Source of the DNA: Margaritifera margaritifera
Lineage: Eukaryota > Mollusca > Bivalvia > Unionida > Margaritiferidae
DNA length: 64,000 nt
Assembly: GCA_029931535.1 (NCBI GenBank)
Contig: JAQPZY010001415.1
Location: 1,516,501-1,580,500 of the forward strand
Direction: 5' to 3'
Positions 42,641 through 53,629 of this stretch are shown here, piece by piece. The position numbers and the translations under genes were made by a program. Position 1 is the stretch's first letter. Each line of letters begins with the position of its first letter. Under the pieces are notes generated by a model. It was not told the origin of the DNA and did no database searches. It saw nothing but the letters and a program-made list of their open reading frames with translations.

Positions 42641-43060
42641 TAGAAGGTACATTGTAATAAGCAAGCAGGTCATCAAACTATCAGAATATTCAGAAGGTAC
42701 ATTGTAATAAGCAAGCAGTTAATCAAATAATCAGAATATTCAGAAGGTACATTGTTATAAGCAAGCAGTTAATCAAACAATCAGAATATTCAGATGGTAC
42801 ATTCTTACAAAGAAGTAATCAATCAAACAATTGGAATGTTCAGAAGGTACATTCTTATAGACAAGTAGTCAAAATGTTTAGCATATTCAGAAGGTACATT
42901 CTTACAAACAGGTAATCAATCAAACAATTGGAATATTTAGAAGGTACATTGTTATAAGAAAGCAGTTAATCAAACAATTAGAATATTCAGAAGGTGCATT
43001 CTTACAAACAAGTAATCAATCAAACAATCAGAATATTCAGTAGGTACATTTTGTATCATA
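42640..43060. repeat. ~60-bp minisatellite, about 7 units
   Basis: The unit is 'cagaatattcagaaggtaca', 'ttgtaataagcaagcagtta', 'atcaaacaat' with length variants. Confidence 0.85.
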
Positions 43061-43104
43061 TCTTGTCATTATTTTGTCACATAGCTGAACATGCTGTCAG
43101 GTAG

Positions 43105-43310
43105 CATACAACAGATGTTGATACAGGATCATGGTGTTCACATGCTCTGGCCTTGTTCAGTGGTATGCTGTGTGTGATACACTTCAGTGTCCAGTGTTGT
43201 TCTTACAAACAACAGATGTTGATACAGGATCATGGTGTTCACATGCTTCGGCCTTGTTTAGTGGTATGCTGTGTGATACACTTCAGTGGCCAGTGTTGCA
43301 CCATGCGTGT
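43105..43310. repeat. Tandem duplication, two ~100-bp units
   Basis: 'acaacagatgttgatacagg', 'atcatggtgttcacatgct' and 'gtggtatgctgtgtg..atacacttcagtg' each occur twice, about 100 bp apart. 43311-44150 is featureless. Confidence 0.85.
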
Positions 43311-44154
43311 CCTATGTCCCCAAAACTTTTACTCCTGGGTGTGTATTTTTTCATTAGGGTAATACTGAACAATCCACTTACCATTTTTCTTGAGTACATG
43401 TCTCCACATCTTTATTTGTGCTAGCAATGGCCAACGTCACCAAAGGTTATAAAATTTTTAGATGGCAATTGATTGTCATTTTAAAACAACCTATTTGGCA
43501 CTTGAAACAATCAATGTTCTAGTCTTTCAAGTTGCAATGCAAAGTCACTGATTGTCGCTAGTGTAACATATTTTCAAGGTTTTAAGTAATGACCAAAGGG
43601 ACACAATTTATGGAATCTTTAATGGCTCTAATTTATTTATCTCTACTTTAACATGTTCTTTGGTCCACTGCTGCACCATTTAATTCTTTCACACTAAATA
43701 GTTTTCAGATTGTGTTTCTTAACTTTTCAGGAAAAACTGATATGGGGCTTTTAAATTATGAAGATTCAAAAATAAGTTTAAATATATCTGAACTTTAAGT
43801 ATATACATGTACTAAAGAGTTATTGTTCACAAACCTGACAGATAGATAGATAGAAGGGTAAATGTGCTGAATTTAATATCTCCCATTTTCTACAAAAAGA
43901 GAGGGGCAATACAAGTGTTTCTTTGCAGAAGTTAATCTTTTGAGTGGATCTCTTAATCTGACAGATATTGAACAAAGTCTACACAATTAAAAACCTTAAG
44001 AAATTTTAAAGAAAGGGAAAGTTGAAAACTACTGAGTTCTTAAGACAGTAATTTCATATTTATGATGTGTCTCACTTACACCAAACAGAGAGAAAAATGC
44101 TTATCCCTGGATCCCTTATTATATGTTTGCTTACATGATTAAAATAAGAGGCTC

Positions 44155-45115
44155 AAGACAGCTCACATGGCTTACATAACTTAATAGGTGACCATTTTAC
44201 TAAGCAGACCTATGTAGTATTTAAAAACACACCCTATATAAACTATCTGCCAAACTTTACTTCATACTGATTGACCTATTTTACTATATTCTTGAAAAGA
44301 ATCTTTCCAAAGATAAAGGCATGATAATATGCAGTCTCTTGCTTATAACTGAAGTCATCCATAATCTTAATGATAATAAACCCAATAGACAAATATATGA
44401 CTTCAAGAGTGGTAACAAGCTCAGGTGATCATGAGCAAGATCATTTTATTAATGTGCAAAGATTCCACTTACTTTTGAGACAGCTCAACATCTTGATGAT
44501 ATAATCTCATATTCCATTTCTCATCACAATTGGAGCAGAATTATGGCTTCCAAAGTGATAAAAAGCTCACTTAATTACATGCAAAATCACATCATAGGTA
44601 TACATGTCTTTCACTCATTACTGAAACAGTCTAAAATCTTGATGACATAGGCATAATTTGAAGAAAACTGCATCAGAAATATGGTTTCCAGATGGTTAAC
44701 AAGTTCAGCCAATCAGATGCAAGATTACATCAATAATATGCATAGCTCTTGCTCATTACTCAACACATTAAAGATCTTGATGATGTAAGCCCTAGTTCAA
44801 GTTTGCTTAAAATCAGATAAAAACAATGGCTACCAGAATGACAAGAATACTTAAATTCAAGTTCAACTTGTTACTATGAATACATCTCCCTCTTTATTGA
44901 ACTTGTACAAGATCCTGATAGAGGTCTATATTCCAAGTTTAATCAAAACTAAATCAGCAATATTTCTTACTGAGGGATTACAAACTCAGCCAATATGATG
45001 CAAAATCACTTCATTAGTAATCATGTATCATGCTCATTACTGAACCTTTCCAAGATTTTGATGATATAAAGCCATATTTCAGATTGATTGAAATTGATAT
45101 GGACTCCACTGAGTT
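44155..45115. repeat. ~140-bp dispersed repeat array, reversed orientation, about 6 units
   Basis: The family is read on the minus strand here: 'ggtaacaagctcaggtgatcatgagcaagatca.tt.attaatgtgc', 'tcttgatgatataa.c.ata', 'gaaatatggcttccaga'. It is the inverse of the arrays at 22.8 and 37.1 kb. Confidence 0.82.
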
Positions 45116-45367
45116 AACAAGCAGCGACAGACAACTCACGATACATGCAAGGCCATACGATAAACTTACTTGGCATTACGGTCAGGTGAACTAAAAGTTT
45201 CATAATAAAACTATGAGAATCAAACCAGTTAGAGAGTTAAAATTCATTTCAAGAAGAAATCAAATGGAGCCCATCCCATGAGTAATGGCACCTATTATCT
45301 AGTTTGAATGTGCCAGTGCCAGTGTCATAACCCACATGGCCATGAACTAGTGCCTCAAAAGGACTAT

Positions 45368-45370
<3 letters not shown>

Positions 45371-45464
<94 letters not shown>
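45371..45464. repeat. (TA)n microsatellite, ~90 bp
   Basis: Uninterrupted TA dinucleotides preceded by 'acatgtatata'. Frames across it give Tyr-Ile runs only. The flanks 45116-45370 and 45465-45810 are unremarkable. Confidence 0.97.
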
Positions 45465-45466
<2 letters not shown>

Positions 45467-45809
45467 GAACCTGAAATCACTCTATATCCTTCTAAACATG
45501 AGTGACAAATCAAAGGTTTTGGACAGACAGGTAGACACCCTGGATGTGGACACTTCTAATTAGCATAAACATGTTATCATATCATAATGCTGTAACTTTC
45601 ATAAACATATCAGTCTGAGTCATCAAACTTACTTTATCAGCAGACAAAACCAAAATCATCTGTTTTATTTATAAAAGGTGAAACAGTATTGAATGGTTTA
45701 AATGTTAATTTTCTAAGCCATGCTAATCTAATGTTATGCAATCTGCAAACTATTTCAGCAGAAAGTTGTTATTCTATTATTTAAAGTGGTGAATTTGGCA
45801 AATAAATGG

Positions 45810-46270
45810 CACATTATACCCCTGCCCCTTGTTTACTAGTTTTCTATGTAGATAACTGAAATTTGTGTGCAGAAATCATTCTTTTTGCAGTCAATCATTA
45901 CAACTTTTGATCTTTTGACCCCAAAATTAATAGGCTTCTTCCTTACCCTACATTCAAGCCATCCACAAAGTTTCGTCCAGGTCTGTGATGTAGAACTGTT
46001 ATTAGGCTGAAAACATTTTTCTTTCTGTTAGTGACCTTGACCTTCGATCCCAAAATCAATAAGCTTTCTTATTCCAAGTGCAAGTAATTCATAGAGTTTG
46101 GTGAGATACGTAATGCAGAACTAATGCTATTGTATGCAAACCATTTATTAATTATTCCAGTTCAAGTGACCTTGCCCTTTTACCTATTGACAAAAAAATT
46201 AACACAATTTTTTCCTACCCATGTGCAAGCCAGCCACAAAGTCTGGTAACCATATACTGTCTGGACATGC
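45810..46270. repeat. ~125-bp repeat, about three units; same family at 61.14-61.43 kb
   Basis: The unit has 'gtagataactgaaatttg.gtgcagaaatcattctt', 'tgacctt..ccttttgacccc.aaatcaataggcttctt', 'caagccatccacaaagttt.gtccaggtctgtgatgtagaac'. Such 'tgaccttgacctttgacc' repeats are familiar in molluscan DNA. Confidence 0.8.
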
Positions 46271-46299
46271 ACAAAATAAACTGACATGGCTTAAAAATC

Positions 46300-47212
46300 T
46301 TAAAGTGTTTCTTTAAAATAAAATGTTCCTCATCAGGTTCTTTTAACACATGCCATTTCAAAGGTAAATATTGTACTTTAAAATTAACGAATTACAGGAA
46401 TTATAAAAGTCTGATAGAATGTGAAAAAATACTTATATGTTGTTTAAAATAACGAGATAAGATGGTTAGGTATACAATCTCTTTAGATTAGGAGAATTTC
46501 ATATTCATATAGTTACTGGTCTGGTAGACAAAAAACTTGTCGATAGGGCACATATAGTATGTTATCTATGTGAAAGCGGAGAAACTGAAGATGAATTTCT
46601 TTTTAACACATGCCATGTCAAAGGTAAATACTATACTTTAAAATAAAAGAATTACAGGAATTATAAAAGTCTGATAGAATGTGAAAAATACTTACCGGTA
46701 TATGTTGTTGAAAATAATGAAATAAGGCGGTTAGGTTTACACTATCTTTGGATTGGGAGAACTTCCTATTCATATAGTTACTGGTAGACAAAAAAATGTT
46801 GATAGGGCACGTAGAGTATGTTATCTATGTGACAGTGGAGAAATTGAAGATGAATTCCTTTTTTTATTAAAATGGCCAAAATAATCAGAATTAAGATTTA
46901 TATTTCTTCCAAAGTACTATTACAAATACCCATTTTATGAAATATTTTGTAATTTACTTTGTAATAAATCTGATGAGGTAATCAGAAAAACAGCACAGTT
47001 TAAATATTTTGCCTTCAAGCTAAGGAAAAATATTTTACAAATTGTGTAATTATGTATATTATGTTCTATGTATGTGATTATATGACTTACCACCGTACTA
47101 TAGACTTAGAAAATACCAATGTGTCCACCCCAATTATATATTTTCTTCATTGATTAATTTTGTACTTGGGCCAATGGCCTTATATGAAAACAATAAAGTT
47201 CTTCTTCTTCTT
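46300..47212 (+). mobile_element. LINE 3' end: C-terminal coding piece, 3' UTR and (TTC)n tail
   Basis: Near 46790-47045 the plus strand reads 'VDRARRVCYLCDSGEIEDEF', 'LFLLKWPK', 'FLPKYYYKYPFYEIFCNLLC' and 'TAQFKYFAFKLRKNILQIV' with a stop at about 47047. C-x2-C ... E-D-E-F/H-F-L-x-x-C and the following helix are the usual C-terminus of non-LTR retrotransposon reverse transcriptases. The sequence then ends 'gccttatatgaaaacaataaagttc' plus a TTC tail, as expected for a LINE 3' end. An internal direct duplication of ~265 bp (46340-46602 and 46603-46860) repeats 'acaggaattataaaagtctgatagaatgtgaaaa' and 'CYLC-SGE-EDEF', and the last C of the zinc-like motif is W, with stops. It is 5'-truncated and dead. 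Confidence 0.8.
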
Positions 47213-47320
47213 AAAATTAAATGTTACTCATCAGGTTCTATTAACACATGTCATTTCAAAGGTAATTAATGTTAATTTCAAAGGTAATTAATGTTCATTT
47301 CAAAGGTAATTAATGTTCTT
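47213..47320. repeat. Direct repeat of 46.32-46.37 kb plus 20-bp triplication
   Basis: 'aaatgttactcatcaggttctattaacacatgtcatttcaaagg' repeats the sequence at 46325-46368 that precedes the LINE, then 'catttcaaaggtaattaatgtt' is tripled. It could be a long target duplication or part of the same element. Confidence 0.65.
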
Positions 47321-47339
47321 TAAAGAATTTTTGATCAGG

Positions 47340-47765
47340 AAGATTAGTATAGCATGATGATGTGTAATGCTGTGTAATGTAAAGTACAACATGGTGATGT
47401 GTAATGTTGTGTAATGTACAGTACAACACAATGATATGTGATGTTGTGTAATGTAGAACATGATGATGTGTAATGTTATGTAAAGTACAACATGATGTGT
47501 AATGTTGTGTAACGTACAACATGATGACGTGTTGTATAACATACAACATGATGACGTGTAATGTTGTGTAGTGTACAGTACAACATGATGATGTGTAATG
47601 TTGTGTAATGTACAGTACAACATGATGTGTAATGTTGTGCAATGTACAGTACAACATGATGATGTGTAATGTTGTGTAATGTAAAGTACCACATAATGTG
47701 TAATGTTGTGTAATGTACAGTACAACGTGATGATGTGTAATGCTGTGTGATGTACTGTACAACCA
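47340..47765. repeat. ~40-bp satellite of TGT/ATG-rich units, about 11
   Basis: The unit is 'catgatgatgtgtaatgttg', 'tgtaatgtacagtacaa' with shorter variants. Minus-strand frames of up to 176 codons (Tyr/His/Thr/Cys repeats) are artefacts of this low-complexity sequence. Confidence 0.9.
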
Positions 47766-47874
47766 AATATCATAAAGTTTCTTTTTTTCTAGCGATGCCA
47801 CAGTCAATATGACAATTATCCATGCATAACATAAACACATCTTACTAAATAGTCATCATAAACAGAGAAATGTC

Positions 47875-48142
47875 AGTATGTCATTTAATTGGAATGGGTT
47901 GTTGTTTCATCACTGAGAGTCATGTGTATCTTTGTTTACACGATTAATAATTTTTTTTAAAACATTGTGTCATTTAATTTGAGTGGGTAGTTCTTTCATC
48001 ACTGAGAGTCATGTGCATCTTCATTTACACAATTAACGATTTTAAAAAAAACAACGTAATTTAACTGGAATGGGTAGTTCCCATGTCACTGAGAGTCACA
48101 TGTATCTTCGTTTAGACAATTACTGATTTTTTAAACATTTAC
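47875..48142. repeat. Three tandem ~88-bp units
   Basis: The unit is 'gtcatttaattggaatgggt', 'tttcatcactgagagtcatg', 'tgtatctt.gtttacac.atta', ending in a T or A run. Confidence 0.9.
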
Positions 48143-48199
48143 AGGCAGTAAACAAATCTAACCCATTAACACAAGTAAAATTTGAAAGCCTTAGTAAAG

Positions 48200-49070
48200 T
48201 ATCTCAGACTTTATCTCATCTTAATTTTACCTATGTTACTATATAGTCTGATAACAAAATCCAACGATAAAGGAATAATTAATATGAATGGTCTCTTGGT
48301 TATAATCAAAGTCATCCAAGATCTTTACAAGTTAAGTTTACATGTGCAGTTTTAATTGGTGGTCTTCAGAGTCATATAATTTGGGTTCTTCTAGGTAATG
48401 GGTTTGGAACTCCTATTATCGAAAGCAAATGGTCCAAGTGGGTCTCAGACTGCTTACCTTGCTGTTATTGAATTTTCTATGTTCCGTATCTTCATACATA
48501 TTTGATAACAGATCAATATAATCTGTATAAAATTTAAATACCTTTTAAACTAGGAAGGTTTCTGTCAAATCTAGCCAAAGCTACTTCGAAATTATTCTGA
48601 GAAGTGATTTAAAACTTTATTTTCTACTTTTAGTGACAGCAGACATAATTAATAAGACTTTCAAGCCAGGGTGCATTCTGCCAAATTCAAATTCTTCTCA
48701 GTAGTTTATGTGAAATCTTTTTCATTATTATACTAGTAAAAGCAGACAAATTTAAGGGCAGATTGTCATTGTTTGAATAAACTTGAAGACCTTTATGCCA
48801 GCATGATTTACATCAAATTTAATCAAATTCTGTTTAGAAATTTTTGCATAAAAGTCTTTAAAGTTTTGTTTCCTCTTTTTTATGAATAATGGCCATGTAT
48901 GATAACAAATAAGCATAACTTATACAAACTTGATAGAAATCTTTATGCCAGGGTGCTTTCTTGGAAATTTGTAAAATTCTGTTGAGCAGTTTTTTAAAAG
49001 AACATGTTTAAAGGTTTTTCTATTTTTACCAACATCCATGAAATAAGCTGATGCATCTGCATTATTTAAG
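48200..49070. repeat. Degenerate ~150-160-bp repeat, about 5 units
   Basis: Recurrent phrases are 'tttatgccagggtgc.ttctg.caaat', 'ctgttgagcag.ttt', 'ttgaaagatctt' and 'tttcctctttttt'. It resembles the 6.3-7.4 kb family read on the opposite strand. The following 40-bp satellite arises from its 'cttcatgccaagatgcattctgtcaaat' portion. Confidence 0.6.
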
Positions 49071-49074
49071 AAAA

Positions 49075-49812
49075 CTTGAAAGATCTTCATACCAAGATGC
49101 ATTCTGTCAAATGCAGTTAAAGATCTTCATGTGAAGATGCATTCTGTCAAATGCAGTTAAAGATCTTCATGCCAAGATGCATTCTGTCAAATACAGTTAA
49201 AGATCTTCATGCCAAGATGCATTGTGTCAAATGCAGTTAAAGATCTTCATGCCAAGATGCATTCTGTCAAATGCAGTTAAAGATCTTCATGCCAAGATGC
49301 ATTCTGTCAAAGGCAGTTAAAGATCTTCATTGTCACGGAATAAGGCAAGAAAATAATTTGGTATTGCATTAAACGATGATGATAATGTATATTTGACTTT
49401 GTCGACGTGTACAGTGTTAACTAGAGTAGCTTGTTTTTCTACCTTGAGATATAGTTACTGAATGGTGTCAGAAGTGGGATCTTTGGATTAGGTGAATTAC
49501 CATCATCTTGTTTGTGAAAGTCTACACATGCAGTTAAAGATCTTCATGCCAAGATGCATTCTGTCAAATTCAGTTAAAGATCTTCATGACAAGATGCAGT
49601 CTGTCAAATTAAGTTAAAGTTCTTCATTCCAAGATGCATTCTGTCAAATGCAGTTAAAGATCTTCATGCCAAGTTGCAGTCTGTCAAATTCAGTTTAAGA
49701 TCTTCATGCCAGGATGTATTCTGTCAAATTCAGTTAAAGATCTTCATGGCAAGATGTATTCTGTCAAATTCAGTTAAAGATCTTCATGCCAGGATGCATT
49801 CTGTCAAATAAA
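49075..49812. repeat. 40-bp satellite, about 6 + 7 units, split by an LTR fragment
   Basis: The unit is 'cagttaaagatcttcatgcc' then 'aagatgcattctgtcaaatg'. The array is interrupted at 49332-49527. Confidence 0.93.
49332..49527 (+). mobile_element. LTR-retrotransposon 5' end: LTR-like start plus primer-binding site
   Basis: The insert begins TGTCACGGAATAAGG and contains TGGTGTCAGAAGTGGGA at 49463-49479, a phrase typical of the primer-binding site just inside the 5' LTR of Ty3/gypsy-like elements. That places an LTR of about 125 bp before it. The array resumes at 'atgcagttaaag' with about 20 bp of the unit missing and no clean target duplication, so the element was cut down after insertion. 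No gag or pol sequence is left. Confidence 0.6.
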
Positions 49813-49949
49813 CATCTGCGAAAACATTGTGTATTATGTCACTGATTTTTGTTGTTGTTGATTCACAACAAAACAAGATTCATTTTATTTCAAAAACTAG
49901 GGACATTTATTTTGTGAAACAACGTCGAAACTCAATTTGTTTTATTGTT

Positions 49950-50185
49950 CTATGAGTAAAACATTGATGCTGTGATTTCATTGCAAGTAATAGTGAACCT
50001 TCTCATCCTTGAGGAAATCTCTAGTTCCAATTCAGGAATTTTAAGTTCACTACAAACTCCTAAACTCGCTTCTCCATAATGAACCGTATCTGTGAAACAA
50101 AGCTTTTTATCTACCAAGTACTCATTTTGTTTGGTTGCCTTGCTATCTTTGATCACATTTGTGAATGAGAAGGCTACTTTAAGGT
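49950..50185 (-). CDS. Possible terminal exon with ZPR1-like IPELELEI motif
   Basis: From about 50185 to the stop at 49950 the minus strand is open for ~76 codons: 'AFSFTNVIKDSKATKQNEYL', then 'DTVHYGEASLGVCSELKIPE', 'LELEISSRMRRFTITCNEI' and 'TASMFYS'. The stretch C-S-x-x-(K)IPELELEI recalls the segment after the zinc finger in ZPR1-family proteins (K/E-IPELEFEI), but no zinc finger is next to it and the following TTxEGL is replaced by RFTITCNEI. An AG precedes the open stretch and AATAAA follows the stop at once, so it could be a last exon, a pseudogene piece or chance. Unlike its surroundings it is free of repeat units. Confidence 0.3.
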
Positions 50186-50218
50186 AGACTCATATTCCAT
50201 TGCACATAATGATTACTT

Positions 50219-50709
50219 GGCCTCAGACGTCACTTGTTTTTCTTCTATTTCATGTATAAGCCTCACTTATTTTTCTTCTATTTCATGTATAAGCATTCAA
50301 CAGTGTGCCACTTTTACTATAACTGATAGACCTCTATTGATTTTTGCTATACATTAATCACTTTAGTTCAATAAATCCTGTAAGGTTTCATCATAGGTTG
50401 ACTAGTTTGTTTCTGAGTATTACTAATGTAAACAAACTGATGTAGAGTAAGTAACCAAAAAAGCATCTGTGTGATCCAGAAAATGGACATTTTACATCTT
50501 ACTGTCGTCACTGAACAACAAGCAAATACAACTTTCTATACAATTTCATAAAGTTTAAAGTCTACCCTTTCATAATTATTAAAATCAGTCACTTTACAGA
50601 TATGTCAGTGGCAAACAGACCATGTAAAGAAGGCACTGTTTGTTCGGAATATCTTCCTGATTTTGGTCAACTTCAAGGTAGGGAGTTGGGGTAATTGTGG
50701 TCTGAGGCC
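50219..50709 (-). mobile_element. ~490-bp inverted-repeat MITE, copy 4 (reversed), inside a satellite
   Basis: It runs from GGCCTCAGAC to GTAATTGTGGTCTGAGGCC. The interior is the reverse complement of copies 1 and 3, plus a ~35-bp tandem duplication ('cacttatttttcttctatttcatgtataag' type) at 50235-50300. The satellite reads 'gattac' + insert + 'ccttgtgactt', giving the pre-insertion site 'gattaccttgtgact' seen in neighbouring units. A target duplication of about 5 bp (ac.ttg) is plausible but blurred. Confidence 0.9.
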
Positions 50710-51210
50710 ACCTTGTGACTTGCCCCATATGATACCCAGTCTTGTATTCCATTACACATAATGAATACCTTGTGTCTCTCCCCTAATGATATCCAGTCTT
50801 GTATTCCATTACACATAATGATTACCTTGTGACTCTCACCTAATGATATCCATTCTTGTACTCCATATACATAATGATTACCTTGTGACTCTCCCCTACT
50901 GATATCCAGTCTTGTATTCCATTACACATAATGAATACCTTGTGACTCTCCCCTAATGATATCCAGTCTTATATTCCATTACACATAATGATTACCTTGT
51001 GACTCTCCCCTGATGATATCCATCCTTGTACTCCATAAACATAATGATTACCTTGTGACTCTCCCCTACTGATATCCTTGTATTCCATTACACATAATGA
51101 TTATCTGGTGACTTGTCCCATATGATATCCAGACTTGTATTCCATTACACAAAACGATTACCTTGTGACTCGCCCCAAATGATATCCAGTCTTATATTCC
51201 ATTACACATA

Positions 51211-52036
51211 ATGATGTTATGTATGATGTTTATATAATATTATCTATATTTTAGGAAATTATAAATGTTTCTTGACTTTAATATTTGCTTAAATCTTAAT
51301 ATTAAGTATTATGTTTGAGATCTTTAATTATTGTCCTTGAATTAGGTTGCTTACTTAGAATTTGAGTTCGATGATAGTTTTGATAAACAAGTTGTTGATT
51401 CAATTTGAGGTCAAGGTTGATTTTGTTTACAGATAAAATCAGAATTTCATTAGAGTTATGTGTCAGAAATCACATAGACCATTTAGTATTCTAGAACATT
51501 CTGTCGTGTGACTTATCTTTATTTATACCATGTTTAGTGGACAGTTTTTCAGTTTCAACCTTACCATCAGTCTTTTAAAGAGCCATTACAGTTGTGGAAA
51601 ATCATCCCAAAATCAGAGAGAGGAATTATTTAAAATATTCACTGGATTATAAAAGTGCTCATAGAATTTTGGATTTTGGATTTTGAATTGATGATTTTTG
51701 ATATTTATGTGAACTTATTCAAAGATATTTTGGAGTACTTCATTTTGGCATATCAGCACATTAAAGACTACTGGCACATCGGGACATTAAAGACCATTGG
51801 CACATAAACACATTCAAGGATACAGCCATTCATTCGGAACATTCTATATTTAGGACTTGTAACTAGGACACTTAGAATTATTGGATTATTTGGATTTTAA
51901 TTCACATTACTGTAAGTGTCTTTTGAATTTTCACTTTAATTGCCAGGAAATAAATTGCTTGTTGATTTTTACTTGATTTGTTGGTTTCACTTTCTTTCTG
52001 TGACATTTTTCTTAGTCCTTAGAGTCGTAACAATGA
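51211..52036. mobile_element. 818-bp solo-LTR-like insertion (51215-52032) with ATGA flanks
   Basis: The insert starts TGTTATGTATG and ends GAGTCGTAACA, so it has TGTTA/TAACA ends as LTRs do, and ATGA stands on both sides (51211-51214 and 52033-52036). The array unit 'cataatgattacctt' shows the empty site. The interior is non-coding; near the right end is 'ccaggaaataaattgcttg', a possible polyadenylation signal. A 4-bp duplication and 0.8-kb length suit a Ty3/gypsy-type solo LTR formed by LTR recombination. No second LTR or pol is in the window. Confidence 0.75.
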
Positions 52037-52261
52037 TGACCTTGTGACTCACCCCATATGATATCGATACTTGCATTACACATAATGATTACCTTGTGAC
52101 TTGCCCCTAATGATATGAAGACTCATATTCCATTACACATAATTACCTTGTGACTCGTCCCTAATGATATCCAGTCTTGTACTCCATTACACATAATGAT
52201 TACCTTGTGTCTCACCCCTAATAATGTGAACAATTGTATTCCATTATGCATAATTGATAGT

Positions 52262-52430
52262 TTTAATGGCACTTTTGACACATTATTGGCTATATCATGC
52301 TGAGGAAATAGGAGCTAAGTTCCTTTTCTAAGGACACAATGAGGCAGCAGACCTGAACTGGTATCAAAGCTGCAACCCCAGGATTTTGAGTCCAACACTC
52401 TACCAACTGAACTAATGTGGCTTCCCTAAC
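52262..52430 (-). mobile_element. tRNA-derived SINE
   Basis: On the minus strand the 5' part reads CCACATTAGTTCAGTTGGTAGAG (A box, 52420-52398) and, ~35 nt on, GGGGTTGCAGCTTTGATACC (degenerate B box, 52379-52360). After this comes 'ctgctgcctcattgtgtcctt', a block resembling the 'tgtccttgggcaaggcactt' body of many tRNA-SINEs. The tRNA-like head has the usual 'gttggactcaaaatcc' anticodon-arm region but is not a folded tRNA gene. Target duplication not identified. Confidence 0.75.
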
Positions 52431-53600
52431 AGGAAAGAAATGTATACATCCTCTTTTTTAAATCAAATTTTTAAATAGGACAGTGGTAGTTAACAAGTTT
52501 TACTGATTCATATCACAAGCTGCTTATGTAACACTCTTCACTTTTAGCACACATTTTCCAGCCTGAAATTTGTATTTATTTCTGTTTTATTTTAAATATG
52601 TTTTATATTTTAAGTATTCTAATTACAAAATCTAAAAAGTATTGCTCATTATTTTAAGTTGGTCACAAACATTTGAGCTAATAGTGAATGACTTTAAGTC
52701 TAGACAGGAATATTGAAGTTAATACGAAAATTTACTAAGTTAAAATATAAAACAAACAAAACTGTGTGTTAGGATTTATATTATGTTTGTGTATTCTATC
52801 TTATATTTTGTTTTGTATTGGCATGCTGTATTGTCTGGATCTCATAGTATTGTTCCCACAACCAGTCACTGCTTTAACAGAAGATGTATGTGATTTACAT
52901 CCCTAGCATTAGGTCAGAGGTCATTCAAGTTTAAATATAATGTGCCAATTGGTTGGGAAATTTATGTTAGCGCTAAAATAGGTGAGAAAATGTTTGCAAT
53001 TGGCAATAGGCACCATGTATTTTATGGCGTACAAAAAGTCTACCTTATCTCATAATTGATGACATAACATAACATTCTTCAAATAATCACATCTGTTTCC
53101 TTAAATTTGAAACCATTTATTTTTCTTGACATATATTACATTTTCTTCAATAGAGAAATCTAACTATCCATTTTCATTATTTCAATAATAATAATAGTAA
53201 TAACGACAACAATGTATAAATTAAATAAATAAAATGATGTACATAAAGTAAGTAAATAATTATTATTCTGGTATAATATAGATGGGTTTGTTCTAGTCCT
53301 GGATCATCCAAAAGTTTCTCATGTCATTCTGGTTTTTTCTTTTTTTAAATGTTGGTATTAGAGTTGAGTGCAGGTTATGGGAAACAGTAAGAGGCCTGTA
53401 CAAGTCCTTTTTAGTCCTTTTAAGTAATATGTATCATGACCACATAGCTTGTCATTTAGATCTTATTGTGGGTGACAGGATTACAAAGTGGACAAGAGTT
53501 ATTGCTTAAATTTATCAAAACCTATGATATTTTATGATTCACTAATGGATTGAAATAAAGCTAACACAATCTTGTTAAATGATGTGCGAAAGTATAACTT
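52431..53600. other. 1.2 kb AT-rich sequence, nothing recognised
   Basis: Frames such as 53321-53509 (62 codons) lack any domain. A short stretch of ATA/ATT repeats lies near 53180-53230. Confidence 0.5.
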
Positions 53601-53629
53601 TTTAGTTGGGGGTCATACATACTTGGTAA

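Larger units (their letters stand above)
50186..52258. repeat. ~57-bp satellite, about 15 units in three parts
   Basis: The unit is 'cttgtgactctcccctaatg', 'atatccagtcttgtattcca', 'ttacacataatgattac'. Parts are 50186-50218, 50710-51214 and 52033-52258; the gaps are a MITE and a solo-LTR-like element, both younger than the array. Confidence 0.93.

Noticed and set aside
45308..45563. Tyr-Ile repeat frames
   Set aside because: Translation of a (TA)n microsatellite.
47300..47840. Overlapping minus-strand frames of 96-176 codons
   Set aside because: Low-complexity TGT/ATG satellite is open in several frames at once.
52360..52430. Minus-strand tRNA gene
   Set aside because: The B box is degenerate, there is no paired acceptor stem, and a SINE body follows.
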